Shown here in pieces: positions 1-10,403 of a DNA stretch of 64,000 nucleotides. Made by a program: the position numbers and the translations under genes. The DNA lies in the NCBI GenBank assembly GCA_037974665.1, contig CM075772.1, forward strand, positions 43,366,552 through 43,430,551, written 5' to 3'. The stretch's first letter is position 1. Each line of letters starts with the position of its first letter. The notes beneath the pieces are model-generated. The model was not told the DNA's origin. It saw only the letters and a program-made list of their open reading frames with translations, and ran no database searches. This DNA is from Ehretia macrophylla (taxonomy: Eukaryota > Streptophyta > Magnoliopsida > Boraginales > Ehretiaceae).

Positions 1-182
1 AGTTTTCTTCTCTAAAATGACAAATAATCATGAGGTGCCAAATGCATGGAGTTAAAGTATTTGTCATTAAAGAAGAGGTTCAAAAACAAAGAATGTCTAT
101 TGAACACTTAAGTACTGATCTCATAACTGCAGATCTTATGGCTAAATCCTTACAACCAAACCATTTAAGGAACATGAAGTAA
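1..182 (+). pseudogene. 3' end of a Ty1-copia pol (RNase H tail)
   Basis: From about 54 to a TAA at 180-182 the + strand reads a copia RNase H tail. Motifs seen are an EEVQ stretch, an 'SIEHLSTD' stretch and 'ADLMAKSL', matching the family's usual 'IEHI.T..M.AD.LTK.L' ending. The part before 54 resembles the same domain but needs a frame change. No RT, integrase or gag is visible because the window begins here. It is the decayed 3' end of an element that continues to the left of the window. The family call is fairly sure; the lineage is not. Confidence 0.75.
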
Positions 183-482
183 TGATAGGTCTTGGTTGTA
201 ATTATGAAAGATGTATGTGTTCCTATGTTGACACTCTGAGCTCAATGACGTGTTTCTGATAAACATTAAAGTTTTTCCTGTTTCATGATAGTGTTCACGT
301 GACTTACGTTTATTAAGGATAACAGGAAAGTTTGTAAAAGACATTGTAGTAGACCATTAAGATTATGACCAAGTGTGACTGATTGCTAGTGTCGTGGTAT
401 ATAGAAGGGAGTACATTGAGTGAATGATGTACAACCGCTATAACCCACATTTAGTAGTTGAGTAATTATGTTGGTCTGGCAC
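183..482 (+). other. Non-coding stretch after the copia pol tail
   Basis: No gene is visible. By position it should hold the 3' non-coding part and perhaps the LTR of the copia element on its left, but I could not fix LTR ends. A string of about 22 bases near 458-483 (GTTGAGTAATTATGTTGG and a few more) recurs at 551-577, on either side of the PP2 remnant. Confidence 0.4.
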
Positions 483-539
483 AAAACGGGTCAGAAGTCT
501 GGTCTCATTGTTAGGGGAATTGATGTTCGCCCCTACTGA
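483..539 (+). pseudogene. PP2 copy A: C-terminal remnant
   Basis: Nineteen codons ending in TGA at 537-539 give the conserved C-terminal strand of phloem protein 2, with the motif 'KSGLIVRGIDVRP'. The same ending is seen in copies C, D and G of this window. The rest of exon 3 and all upstream exons are missing; the sequence to the left is retroelement-derived. The 3' flank (about 640-830) still carries the cluster's conserved 3' block. It is a dead 5'-truncated copy. Confidence 0.8.
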
Positions 540-1011
540 TGAAGATAATATGTTGAGTAATTATGTTGGCCTAGCATTAATCGGTTCCACGCTTCCTCGA
601 ATCTCACTCGTATCGAGAGTTTAGTACATCTAGTTACGTATAAGTATTGTGATAATAAGATGGAAGCAAACGAATCCCTACGTATCTATTTTCTGTGTAA
701 TTTGTGTGTCTCGTCTAGAGTGTGATATAAGGGGACTAAGATATGGCACCCCTTTAATTATGATAAAATGTTTGTGAGCTGTGAAGTACTCTTTGTTGTA
801 TAAATTATGAATATATAAGAATTAAGTTCATGTTTTGTGGTTATTTAGCAATCAACCTTAGTTTTTTATTTTTGCTTTTCAAAATTCTTTTTTAATGTGA
901 TTTATTTGAAATTAATTTATTGAGGAAGAGACAGAAGTAATTCATTGGCCACTATTATATTTTATCCACTATTTCGATGCTTTCTTTTAGGGAGTTAAAG
1001 AAATTCGAATA
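540..1011. other. PP2-type 3' flank
   Basis: No gene. About 640-800 repeats the cluster's 3' block: a 'GGGACTA..ATATGG' string, then 'CCTTTAATTATGATAA', then 'GTTTGTGAG'. The same order follows copies C, D, F and G. It supports copy A being a former member of the cluster. From about 830 to 1011 I see only AT-rich sequence. Confidence 0.55.
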
Positions 1012-1230
1012 CACTACAAGAATTATTCAAATAGACAGCGGTTTCATCCTTAAAAGGTGGTAGTTTATAAATGTCACCTTTGAATAGGCAACACTTTTCA
1101 AAACCGTCACTAAGATGTCACCTTTACTCATGTTATCTATACCATAGGTGGCATTTTAACAAAACTGCTGCCTACTCTACCATTCATATCTGCAGCAGTT
1201 AAAATAGGCGCCTCCTATGATTGAAATCGC
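1012..1230 (+). mobile_element. Possible CACTA (En/Spm) terminus
   Basis: The segment begins CACTACAAGAATT, the form of plant CACTA transposon ends, and continues with short direct and inverted copies of a 'AGGTGGCA/TGTCACCT' string, as sub-terminal regions of this superfamily often do. No matching other end and no 3-bp target duplication was found. It is therefore a likely but unproven terminal fragment. Confidence 0.4.
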
Positions 1231-1640
1231 ACCATTTGACTAAATGGAAGGTCAAGTTTCTTTTCACCTCAAAGAATTTTCTACTACGTACTAAATGCTA
1301 ATTTCTAAAGAAAAATCATTCCGATGTTATATGAAGGACTTAGGAGCTAGAACGGGATGATCATAAAAATATATAAAGGTAACATATCATGCAAAGCCGA
1401 TGCCTTGGTCACTTGGATTGATCTTTCACTAATTTACTAATTCTTGGTCGTATTTGTTGGAGATATTACAAAATCTTTGTATAATTATTACCTAGCAATA
1501 AGCTTTAAGCTGTCTTCTTAATTAATAAAGATAATTATTATATATGCTTATAGATCATAACATGAGTTACACATGATTAAGAGAAAAAACAATCAAGAAT
1601 TTCAGAAGAGAATTCGAAATGTTGAACCTTGCTTCAATAG
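1205..1640. repeat. Intergenic block shared with 8495-8760 and 5095-5170
   Basis: From 'CACCATTTGACTAAATGGA' at about 1230 through 'ATAACATGAGTTACACATGA' near 1558 the sequence is repeated, diverged, at about 8500-8745; its last part also occurs at about 5098-5140. It lies upstream of PP2 units and looks like part of the tandemly duplicated gene unit. No coding capacity seen. Confidence 0.6.
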
Positions 1641-2346
1641 ATCTGATTATATTACATGGTTGTCGAGAAAGAAGGGCAGCTTTACTTTCCTTTTTGGATA
1701 AGTATGCCCTAAAGACAACTAGTACCTTGCACGACATTTCAGTATAATGGATACATGTGCCATTTATTAGTATTAATGATTCATTTTATTTTTCCTGAAA
1801 GGAGGGAGGCTTCCCTCCGTAATTTTATTATTTTTTTCCATATGAATTATTTCTCATTGATCTGATTTCATCAATATTGTTGAGTATGAAATTTACTGAG
1901 CCGAGCTGAGTACCGGTCCAATCTTCTAATCCAAGCTAAGGACCTGCACAAGGAAAAGGAAAGAAACAACGGGGGTTATCTTCTGCGTTTCTCCTCGGAC
2001 GAGAGAATTAGTGTTTGGCTCGGGTATATTTGAACTGACAAATTTGGAAGTAGAAAAGAATTATGGGAGAAAAGAATTAATCCCATACATTTTGCTTACT
2101 TTCCTTATGCTATTTATAGTAATGTGGTTGCCTTTTTTGGAGTAGTGGTCCCTATCCGTCCTTGCATGCTATTTTCATAACAAGTGTCTTGCAATATGGG
2201 TTACTTTGTCATCATGGGCTTTGGGCCGCCATGACACTTGGGCCATTTTTATACCCATATCAAATATAAAAAAAAAAATGTATTTTAGAAACGTACGTAA
2301 AAAAGAAAGGAACATTTTGGATCATACAAAATTATGATGGGTAGCC
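1640..2346. other. Gene-free stretch with a LINE 3' stub
   Basis: At about 1797-1850 the sequence GGAGGGAGGCTTCCCTCC followed by TAATTTTATTA is the reverse complement of the LINE 3' terminus seen at 8.8, 26.2 and 47.4 kb, so it is a severely 5'-truncated LINE on the minus strand. The rest to 2346 shows no gene or repeat I recognise. Confidence 0.5.
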
Positions 2347-3245
2347 TATTAGAATATGTATTTGTCCTAAATAGAAAAATTATAAATTCTTAGACCAACT
2401 TATAGCATTCTTGGTTACTCCACTTAGCACCAATTGATTATAAGATGGAAACTCATGATTCTTAACATAGTATCAAAGTTGCATCCTTGGTCCAGTCATA
2501 TTTATCCGCATGCAACCTATCTCAAATCAGGTCCACTTGTGTTCAATCTTTCGTGTGTGTCATATTCCGCGTATCTTCAATATGTCACGAGTGTTTAATC
2601 TTCCATGTGTGACTCATCTAAAAAATTCGGTCCACTTGTATTCAATCTTCCAAGTGTGACTCATCTCAAAATTAGGTCCACGCATATTCAACGTGTGACT
2701 TCTCTCAAATCAAGTCACACGTGAGGGGAAGTGTTAGAATATACACTTATCCTACATCGGAAAATCAGAAACTCTAAAACCACCTTATAAGATTCTGGGC
2801 TGCTCCACTTGGTACCAATTGGTTTTAAGATTGAACCTCAGACTTCTTAACATGGTATCAGAGTTGGGCCCTTAGTCCAATTTAATTCATCCGCATGCGA
2901 TTCATCTCAAATCAGGTTTACTTGTGTTTAATATTTTGTGTGTATCATATTCCACGATCTTCAATTATCTTCAATTTGCCACGTGTGACCCATCTCAAAA
3001 AATTCGGTCCACATGAATTCAATCTTTCAAGTGTGACCCATCTCAAAATTAGCTCCACGCGTGTTTAATCTCCCACGTTCTGGCCTTTCCACGTGTGTTC
3101 AATCTCTTCCACGTGCGACCCTTTCCTAGTGTGTAATTCAATCTTTCACGAATGACCCCTCTTAAATCAAGTTACACGTGAAGGAGAGTATTAGAATATG
3201 CACTTGTCCCACATAGAAAAATCATAAATTCTTAAACTGTGCTTA
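2347..3245 (+). mobile_element. Tandem TRIM retrotransposon (LTR-int-LTR-int-LTR)
   Basis: Two 121-bp LTRs at 2347-2467 and 2732-2852 run from T(G/A)TTAGAATAT to CTTAACA. Each is followed directly by a primer-binding site for initiator tRNA-Met: TAGTATCAAAG (mutated) at 2468 and TGGTATCAGAG at 2853. A third, cut LTR starts at 3189. Internal regions of about 264 and 336 bp are non-coding and rich in CACGTGTG / 'TTCAATCTTCC' strings; a purine-rich 'GTGAGGGGAAG' tract precedes LTR2. Very short LTRs and no ORF are the marks of TRIMs. The three-LTR array suggests unequal recombination. Confidence 0.8.
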
Positions 3246-3389
3246 TAGAAAAACAAAAGAACCATTTCATGTCTCATGCTTGCAATTAGCTGCACCAAAT
3301 CAGAATACATGAAATAATTTCAAAATAAGACACACTTTTGAATTTCAAATCTCTCCACAATATGCAAGAACTCAAGTTTGATCTTCTTC

Positions 3390-3935
3390 AGTGTGGCAAC
3401 AACATCTCTCATGTTGATCCTCTCGTAGAAGATTCAATAAAACAAGACAAGGCCAACTCCATGATGGATGATAAACACTTCAACTTTCCGATTAAATGTT
3501 GTTCACCTGGCCTTATTAAGTTGGCATCCACGACCTTGTTAACTTCATGTGGCATAGAATTACTTACCCAACTTTTCAGGCTTAGATTTGAACCAAACAT
3601 TTCATCAGTGGGTTTTGTTCTCGTAAACACTTCCATTATCATAATACCAAAACTATTAACATCACATCTTGTTGACACTATTCCTTCTAATCCATATTCT
3701 GCAATTAGATTGACAACTAAATCAGAAGTTAAGAATTCAAAATATTATGTAGAAAAGAATCATCGAAAGCAAAAGCTGAAGACTTCACCTGGTGCCATAT
3801 AGCCCAATGTTGCAAGGGTAATAGTATGGCTAATACTTTCCCCTTCACCCAATAATTTTGCAATGCCAAAATCACTCACGTGGGCAACCATATCTTCGTT
3901 AAGGAGGACATTACTAGGTACTAAATTAAAACTTT
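3390..3935 (-). pseudogene. LRR receptor-like kinase fragment (kinase C-lobe)
   Basis: On the minus strand 3935 to about 3800 reads the activation segment of a plant LRR-XII type receptor kinase: 'PSNVLL', '[10 protein letters not shown]' (the DFG motif) and 'LGYMAPG'. A GT...AG intron of roughly 100 bp (about 3700-3798) follows at the place where this family has its conserved intron. The next exon (about 3409-3700) gives 'EYG', 'VSTRCDVNSFGIMIMEVFTR.KPTDEMF', 'LSLKSWV' and 'CLSSIMELALSC'. The N-lobe, catalytic HRD region, LRRs and membrane segment are absent, and the reading frame stops at 3409. It is a captured or truncated gene piece, related by memory to the EFR/XA21-like group, and should not be functional. 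Confidence 0.8.
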
Positions 3936-4640
3936 TTTATAATCTCTGGGGACTGAGCGTGTCACTTTTAAAACAATAAAGATGAAATTAAAAAAAAAAG
4001 TGCAAAGAATGGGGACCATTTTGTGAAATTTACCTTATAAAAAAACTTGAAAAATAAAAGAAGCAGAAATAGAAAATGTGTATAATGTATTTGTAACATG
4101 AGTGTTTTTCAATATATACGAGTTATCATGGGAACATACGGCATCAGTGATTATTACAAGTCACTCTCAAAATCAAGTTAAGCAAAATGGCGAGACCATT
4201 AAACTTGACACGAGTCGAGTTTGATAACAATTGTTTGTAGAATAAGAATTAACGAAGAGTCGAAGACTTCTTTTGTAAGACTAAGAATTCATTTAATTTA
4301 CTAGGGTGTTGGTCCAATAGTAATGTTACTCGTTATAATGTGAGAGGCTGCGAGCGTGAGTCTCCCTAATTACGTTATACAGTTTTATACCTATCTTGAA
4401 TAAAATAAAATAAAGAGAATTCATTCAATCAATCAGCTTTTGTAGGCAGTGGGAAAACAAGAATTTGGTAACCGCGGCCATATTTTAGTCTCTGTAAAAT
4501 AAGACTTGATGAAGCTTTTGAAAAGATCTGAGAATTCATTTTATCTGTCGGCATATACATAGGCGTTGAGAAAACAATGACTTGAATAACAATAAACCAA
4601 GGTAAGGCAACAAATTAATAATAAAAAGAAAAACCGAAGA
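3936..4640. other. Gene-free stretch
   Basis: No gene or known element seen. AT-rich sequence between the kinase fragment and the orphan PP2 leader. Confidence 0.5.
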
Positions 4641-4654
4641 AATTGCGAGTTTCT

Positions 4655-4760
4655 AGAAAACATAATGCTATTAGCGGCTATAAAGACATGACAAGATCGA
4701 GAAATGGTCAGGTACGAGAAAAAACTCACAAAAAAAGAGTTTATGACCTAGCATTTCTTA
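4655..4760 (+). promoter_or_regulatory. Orphan PP2 promoter/leader
   Basis: A TATA-like GGCTATAAAGACATGAC at about 4676 is followed by the same leader as in PP2 copies B, D and F ('GATCGAGAAA', 'AAAAAAGAGTTT', 'TGACCTAGCATT'). The coding exons that should follow are missing; AT-rich sequence continues instead. It marks an eighth, lost copy. Confidence 0.6.
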
Positions 4761-5141
4761 TTTACTCGGCAAATAATTTGATTTTATTCCACATGTCAAA
4801 AATTACAAAATTTACAAGGAAGAAAGATATTACATCAGCAAAAAAACAATTCTCCGATATCTACACAAAAGAGTATTTTCTATATTTTGGATATATTATC
4901 TCATGAGAACAATTTTTTCCCTGACATGAGCTTCAATTTTTGCAACAATTTGTTCCTCCATCTGAATACAAAAGAATGTTTTCTCACAATTTGTGACCTA
5001 ATATTGCCATCAGAAGAAATTACAAAATCTTCATATAACATATCAAATCTGGAAATGAGCATTGTGTTGTCTTCATAATTAACGAAGATGATTATATATG
5101 CTTATAGATCATAACATGAGTTACATATACATGATTAAGAA
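4761..5141. other. Gene-free stretch
   Basis: AT-rich, without a gene. The end (about 5095-5140) repeats the 'CTTATAGATCATAACATGAG' block of 1540 and 8715. Confidence 0.5.
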
Positions 5142-5341
5142 ATTAACCCAGAATTTCTAAAGAAAATTATCTTTAAATTTAAAAAACGTGATATTTTTCT
5201 TAATAGTGATGATTTTGTACTCGTGAAGATAAAATTTGGTCATTAACCCAGAATTTCTAAAGAAAATAATCTTTAAATTTAAAAAACGTGATATTTTTCT
5301 TAATAGTGATGATTTTGTACTCGTGAAGATAAAATTTGGTC
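5142..5341. repeat. 100-bp perfect-phase tandem duplication
   Basis: Two adjacent units, 5142-5241 and 5242-5341, begin ATTAACCCAG and end AAAATTTGGTC. They differ by about one base (AAATTATC against AAATAATC), so the duplication is recent. Non-coding. Confidence 0.9.
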
Positions 5342-5441
5342 AAATTTTTAAAAATAGGATGTGAATCCACATCGAGAGAGAGGTAGAAAGAAAGGAAAGA
5401 ATGGCATATATGTCTATTTTTAATATTCTTTAATTTTAAAA

Positions 5442-5998
5442 GAGTAAAATGTGTCATACCCCCTGTTTTTTCATAAAACTGCATTATAAACCCTATGTTT
5501 AAAAAGTCACGTTATAAACCCTGTGGTATTAAAAATGTTGTATATGACCCCCCAGTGCCGTTTATTTATTTTTTTTTATCAATTTTAACGTGAGTGTAAT
5601 ACACACGCCTATGATTCTTACACAAACTTGTTAGAAGTGTTTGCAATTAGGACACAATAAAATATTGTGCAAGAACCAGTTTCATCCTTATTCCCCCTTG
5701 TTTAAGATATCTTCTCAATTATATTATAAAATGAAAATGTTGTAAATACATCATCTGATATTCAAAAAGTAGCAAATACCACATTCTGATATTAAAAAGG
5801 TTGCAAATATCCCATTTGATAAATGTCATACTTTTGTCATAGGCGTGTGTATTACACACACGTTAAAACTAACAGAAAAATGGAGGTGAGTCATATGGAA
5901 TATTTTCCATAACACAAGATTTATAACGCGACTTTTTAAAACACAGAGTTTATGATGCAACTTTATAAAAACACAGAGGGATATGGTGCATTTTACTC
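5442..5998. mobile_element. MULE-type MITE with long inverted ends
   Basis: The element starts GAGTAAAATG and ends with the reverse complement CATTTTACTC; the inverted repeats extend roughly 165 bp inwards and meet again in the strings 'GTAATACACACGCCTATGA' and 'CATAGGCGTGTGTATTACA'. No transposase is encoded. Flanks ATTTTAAAA and ACTCTAAAA agree at seven of nine positions, consistent with an old 9-bp target duplication. A sister copy with a perfect 9-bp duplication is at 18766-19610. Confidence 0.75.
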
Positions 5999-6985
5999 AC
6001 TCTAAAATAAGAATTATGTGATCACATATTTATATGAAATAATTTTAGACGTACCTTAATAATTGATGACATGACAAAAACATCTAGGATTTCAATCGGA
6101 TAAATAATTATAAAATGACGGATTCTGTGTTTTTCATTCCTCTTTGTTTTCGGTATCATCTATTGTCTTCAAAACCATTTATTTCTCCATTCTCTTTCCT
6201 TCTTATATCGCTCCACAAAAGAAAATAAGGAGGTTGTTAAAAATATGTAATCAACGAGAAGTGAAGTTGCTCCCAATTCAAGGTTAGGTGGAATTGTTTG
6301 GGCAATGATTTATTATATGCAAATATTTCAAGTTTGTACGTATATGTTTTCATTATAAATACTATTTAGCTTTTAAATATTTCAAGTGTTGAGATGCACT
6401 GATGTATCACAGACATGAACACTAGAAAGAAGTCTTGTAGAAGACTAAATTTTTTCTCTTCCCTTGTGAACGATCATGCATGTGGTAAGCTTACTAAATG
6501 AAGTACCTTTTTTTCATAAAAAATAAATTGTTAAAGAGAAACATCGTGCATTAAATGTATTTTTAATAAATTACATATTATTTCATTTAAAATTTTAAAT
6601 TATTAAAGAGGGATTATTATAGTTGGTTATAAATTATTAAAGAGGAATGATTATATTTATTTATTGTTTTCAGTATTTTATATTATAGAATGATGCTTCT
6701 AGATATGTAGGGTTTGCGTGGTCCAGCACATTACAGCAAAAATTAGTGAGTCTTCCCTTGTAACAATATTTTATATGGAAATTGTGGGATTAGCAACTTA
6801 CATCGCACCACAAAAGACGAAAGCAGGTTGTTAAGAAATATTTTATCAAAGAGGATTAGTACTTCAATTCACATCGTTTAGCAAAAGACAAAGAGGAGAT
6901 TGTTAAATGCAAAATCTGTAAGCAAGAAAATATAAAATAATATAAAAAAAAGTAAAAAGCGAAAAAATTGCATGCAACTTCCTCC
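5999..6985. other. PP2 upstream region
   Basis: No gene. Parts of about 6200-6600 match sequence upstream of the other units (about 20520-20630 and 42590-42890): strings like 'GAACGATCATGCATGTG' against 'GAACGGCCATACATGTA' followed by 'TTACTAAATGA'. It is the 5' flank of the duplicated PP2 unit. Confidence 0.5.
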
Positions 6986-7077
6986 TATAAATACCTGAAG
7001 AATGGAGAAACGATCAGGTAAGCAGAAAACAAAGATAAAAAGAGTTTGTGACTTAGAGTTACCATTAAAAGATCAAG
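6981..7077 (+). promoter_or_regulatory. TATA box and leader of PP2 copy B
   Basis: CCTCCTATAAATAC at 6981-6994 is shared exactly with copies D and F and is followed by about 85 bp of conserved leader before the ATG at 7078. The GCCACGTAA box found upstream of D, E and F is not present here. Confidence 0.65.
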
Positions 7078-7820
7078 ATGGTAAACACAAGCCCATCTTT
7101 GTGTGCATGTTTGTGTTTTTCCTTTTTGTTCCTTCATTTTCTTGTTTAGTTGTTTTGCAGTATACAAATTTCTTCTTTTCTAATTCATTAATGATTCATT
7201 ATTAAAAATGTTTCCCGAAACTCAAACTAATTTTGATTCTTGTTGAATAACAGACCTCCTGGATAGCAGCAAGACAGCTTTCAATTACATGGGGAGACGA
7301 CCCAAGATACTGGAAATGGGCCATCCTTCCTGACAGTGCTGGGTTCATTCTCTCTCTCTCTCTTTTTCACACACTCACACTCACACAAATAGAAAAAAAT
7401 GTAATTGAAAAGTGTACAACATCTTTGACCCTCCCCTAATGTGCTTTCTTTCTTTTACGCGCATATTTTATGTTGGGGTGTAGAGAGGAGGTGTCTGAGC
7501 TTCTTCGAGTGTGTTGGTTTGATGTTCGAGGGAAGATAGACTCAAGAAGGTTGCAGACAAAGACTAGCTATGCTGCATACTTTGTGTTCAAAGTCGAAGA
7601 GGCCCACTGGGAGATTGATTCAGCAGTTGCTGCTGTAAGATTCCTAATGGAAAAAGCAGATGGGAAAACTGGACGATATGCACATCCTCGGGACGACAGA
7701 ATGATAGAGGTTAAGCTTGGAGATTTTTACAACGATTTAGGAGGTGACGGTGAGGTGGAGATGCGATTGTGGAAGAGAAAGAACGTTAACTGAAAATCCG
7801 GTCTCATTGTGAGGGGTATT
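7078..7820 (+). pseudogene. PP2 copy B: phloem protein 2-like, premature stop and LTR insertion
   Basis: Exon 2 (7254-7342) reads 'IAARQLSITWGDDPRYWKW', the classic PP2 N-terminal strand. Exon 3 starts at 7484 after TAG and reads 'EEVSELLRVCWFDVRGKI', 'TSYAAYFVFKVEE' and 'MIEVKLGDFYND', ending at a TGA at 7791-7793. In copy C the codon here is TGG (NGNWKSG), so the stop is a TGG-to-TGA change; coding sequence for 'KSGLIVRGI' follows it. At 7821 a copia LTR replaces the last codons. Exon 1 probably starts at 7078 (MVNTSPSL) but its donor is unclear. Introns 2 begins with GT and a CT-rich run. Of all copies this is closest to canonical PP2-A proteins, but it lacks its final strand and is most likely dead. 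Confidence 0.85.
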
Positions 7821-8363
7821 TGTTACGCCCCTTGCTGCAACAAGTGCTGTGAAAATTAATTGGTTTGTGTGTTGCCAAAATTATGCTTTGACTGAATTTA
7901 ATTCGAATTTAATTATGGTATATGCATATATGTTTGGATAATTTTGATTGACAGGTTTACCATATTTATAAGAGAATTGAAAAGGTAAATTGACATCTAC
8001 ATTAAAAGGTGATTGAAGTTTTTCTTTTTCAAGAAAGGAAAGTTGCCTTATTCAAGACTTGCTTGGAGACAAAGTCTTTCCATACAACTCAAGACCCAAG
8101 CACGGATTACCTTGTGGAGGTTTAGGCAACTAATTCAGTATATATAGAGAGCCTCACACGTCTGAAATAAATAGAGAAAAAGAGCGAGAAACAGAGTAGA
8201 AAACAAGGAATTGATTGAATATTTTCGAGCTGTCAGGTTTTGTTGCAGCAGATTGATGATGTGCTGCAATAGTAATCAGTAACAGAGGAAATCTGATAAT
8301 CCATAAATTGCTGCAACAGACTGTGAAACAGACAGCTTATTTATGCTTCCGCTATACATATTG
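7821..8363 (+). mobile_element. Copia-type LTR, 3'-truncated (same family as 27565-28435)
   Basis: Starts TGTTACGCCCCTTGCTGCAA, exactly as the LTR at 27565, and stays alignable through 'GTATATATAGAGAGCCTCACA' (probable promoter) to 'TTATTTATGCTTCCGC', where it breaks off near 8363. The 27.6-kb copy continues for about 330 bp more. It sits inside the last codons of PP2 copy B. Confidence 0.8.
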
Positions 8364-8801
8364 AAATTCTTAGTTTCTGATGTTAGCCTTTTGAAATTCT
8401 TTAAATTATTGTGATTTGTATCGAAATTATTATGGAAAATAATCAACGAGATCGATAAATGATAGATCCTTCTTTTACTTCAGAAATTATTTATGTCACA
8501 CCATTTAACTAAATGGAGGGTCAAGAATTTTGTCATCTCTTCAATTTTCCTACTACTAAATGCTAAATTTTCAAAAAATTTATTGCCAACATTTTTTTGG
8601 ATGTCACGTTAGGAATTCGAAGCTATAACTAGATGACATAGTATATCAAGATATTGTAACGCCTACTTCTTGGTCAGGGTTGATCTTTCACATTAGTTAC
8701 TAGTTCATCGTCTTATAGATTATAACGTGAGTTACACATGATTTAGAGAAAAAAATCCAAAATTCCAAAAAAAAAAAAATTAACGTGATGTAAATTACCT
8801 T
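8364..8801. other. PP2-type intergenic block
   Basis: No gene. About 8500-8745 is a diverged copy of the block at 1205-1560; the first part resembles the 3' flank of PP2 copy F. Confidence 0.5.
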
Positions 8802-9024
8802 TTTTTTTAAAAAAAAAAAAGAAGGGCGGTGCCCTCCGAAATTTTATTAATACCAAAAAAAATATTACAAAAACAAAGGGGGACATATAGCCTAACATTC
8901 GTGGGAGGATGGGGGATTTACATGCCCCATCGTCCATCTACTCTAAAAGAAGTACAAACACTCTTTTTTACAAAAACCTATAAAGAAATTAAATCTAGAA
9001 AACAAATTACAACCTAATCCTTTG

Positions 9025-9485
9025 TCAGACCCTAAAACAAGGCAATCCAAGCTTATCTATCTTGAACATTCCTTGAAGTTCTTTGACGTCTGTTGCATCT
9101 TGCAATATAGTCGCACACAATGCTTGATAGTCAACCGGTTGATTATCTTCACGGGTATGTGAGTTAGAGTCCCATTGCAAGCATTCAGATATCTTCTTGC
9201 TATCCTTAGTTCCTGAGTAATATCCCATGAACCTTGTTTGTTCTTGCACACAAGTTGAATTGCACTTAAAGAATCCATTTTTACCCAAACATTATAAAAG
9301 CCCAAATCTAAACACAATCTAAGACCATAGTTAAGAGCAAGTAACTCAGCTTTTATGGTAGATTGAGTGGAGAAAGGAATAGAGAAACATCTAAGCAAGT
9401 TGCCTTTACTATCTCGAATAATACCTCCTCCTCCTCCTGCTAGCTTTGATTGAACTTGAACACTTCCATCAACATTAAGCTTCAC
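9025..9485 (-). pseudogene. LINE RNase H domain, frameshifted
   Basis: RNase H of the same LINE. Catalytic positions are visible: 'LNVDGS' (Asp), 'IKAELLAL' (Glu) and 'VKMDSLSA' (Asp). Near 9155 the frame shifts: the last conserved part ('EDNQPVDY') and the C-terminus 'LQGMFKIDKLGLPC' are in the neighbouring frame ending at 9025. The ending matches the LINE at 47573. Inactive. Confidence 0.85.
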
Positions 9486-9509
9486 ATAATTGGAAATATG
9501 TTTCAGCCA

Positions 9510-10394
9510 TCAAACCACTTTAATTTCTTTCCTTTTCTTCCTAGAAACAATACAATTGAAATGTTCGGAAATAGAGATATCACCATTCCATTGCTTCCTT
9601 CTAATGAGGCTAGCTTGGTTTAGTTGGTACACAAGATTGCACACTTTCCAGATAACTTTCTCCCCACACATCTTCATGTTTAAATGTTTAGAGGCATTTC
9701 TTGCTTCCCAAAGAAACCAAATGATATATAAAGGAATCATGATTCTCACATGACCTTTACAAATGAAGTCTCTAGAAAATAACCAAGTAGAAAACCAGTG
9801 AGAAAATTCAGAGGAGTTAGGGATATTAACTCCAAACATATTAGCAAAGAACATCCAAACTTCTTTGGCAATCTTACCATTAAGAAGACAATGTGGTAAT
9901 GATTCAATATCCTCACAGCATTGGCATTTAGAGGCAATGTGCATACCTTTCTTTTGTAATCTTTCATCAGTCAGTAACCACTTCTTAATAGTCCTCCAGG
10001 CAAGCATATAAATTTTTGAGGGTATTGATTTGTCCCAAATTTTCTCAAAAATGAGTCTTCTAGCACCTGCATTTCTACAAACTTCCCAAGCTGTTTTAAG
10101 ATTAAACTCCCCATTGTTAGTAAGAGACCACACTGGTGTATCAATTAAGCCAGAATCAAATTGAACACTTTTAATTTTTTCAACAAAATAACCAGGCAAG
10201 ATGTCACATAATTTCTTACTGTGCCAATTCTCATTTTCAAAGAATTCATGAACTTGGTAGTCGGGATGGTTTTGATTAGGAAAGATGTATTGGAGAGGTT
10301 TATCACCCATCCATATATCTTTCCAGAAACTTATTTTACCTTTACTAAGGTTCCATCTCACATGAAGTTCACAATCCTCAGCAACTGTCTTCAT
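9510..10394 (-). pseudogene. LINE ORF2 zf-RVT region
   Basis: About 294 codons. Motifs: 'WNLSKGKISFWKDIWMG' near the start, 'WSLTNNGEFNLKTAWE', then the zf-RVT pattern 'KIWDKSIPSKIYMLAWR' and 'CQCCEDIESLPHCLL' with the Cys/His set, and 'IPLYIIWFLWEARNASKH'. This is the linker between reverse transcriptase and RNase H in plant L1-type LINEs. The RT itself lies beyond the truncation point. A stop separates it from the RNase H that follows at 9485. Confidence 0.85.
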
Positions 10395-10403
10395 ACGTTT
10401 TCA

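Larger units (their letters stand above)
8802..10394 (-). mobile_element. LINE (non-LTR) retrotransposon, 5' truncated
   Basis: Read on the minus strand: the end of the RT region and zf-RVT domain, RNase H, a 3' UTR and a 3' end with GGGC..GCCC inverted repeat followed by a homopolymer tract (about 8802-8821). The reverse transcriptase and endonuclease are gone, the usual result of incomplete reverse transcription. The truncated 5' end abuts exon 3 of PP2 copy C. I could not find a convincing target-site duplication, so a later deletion may have occurred. Confidence 0.85.

Noticed and set aside
3338..3802. 154-codon + strand frame
   Set aside because: It is the antisense of the receptor-kinase fragment, whose protein motifs on the minus strand are clear.
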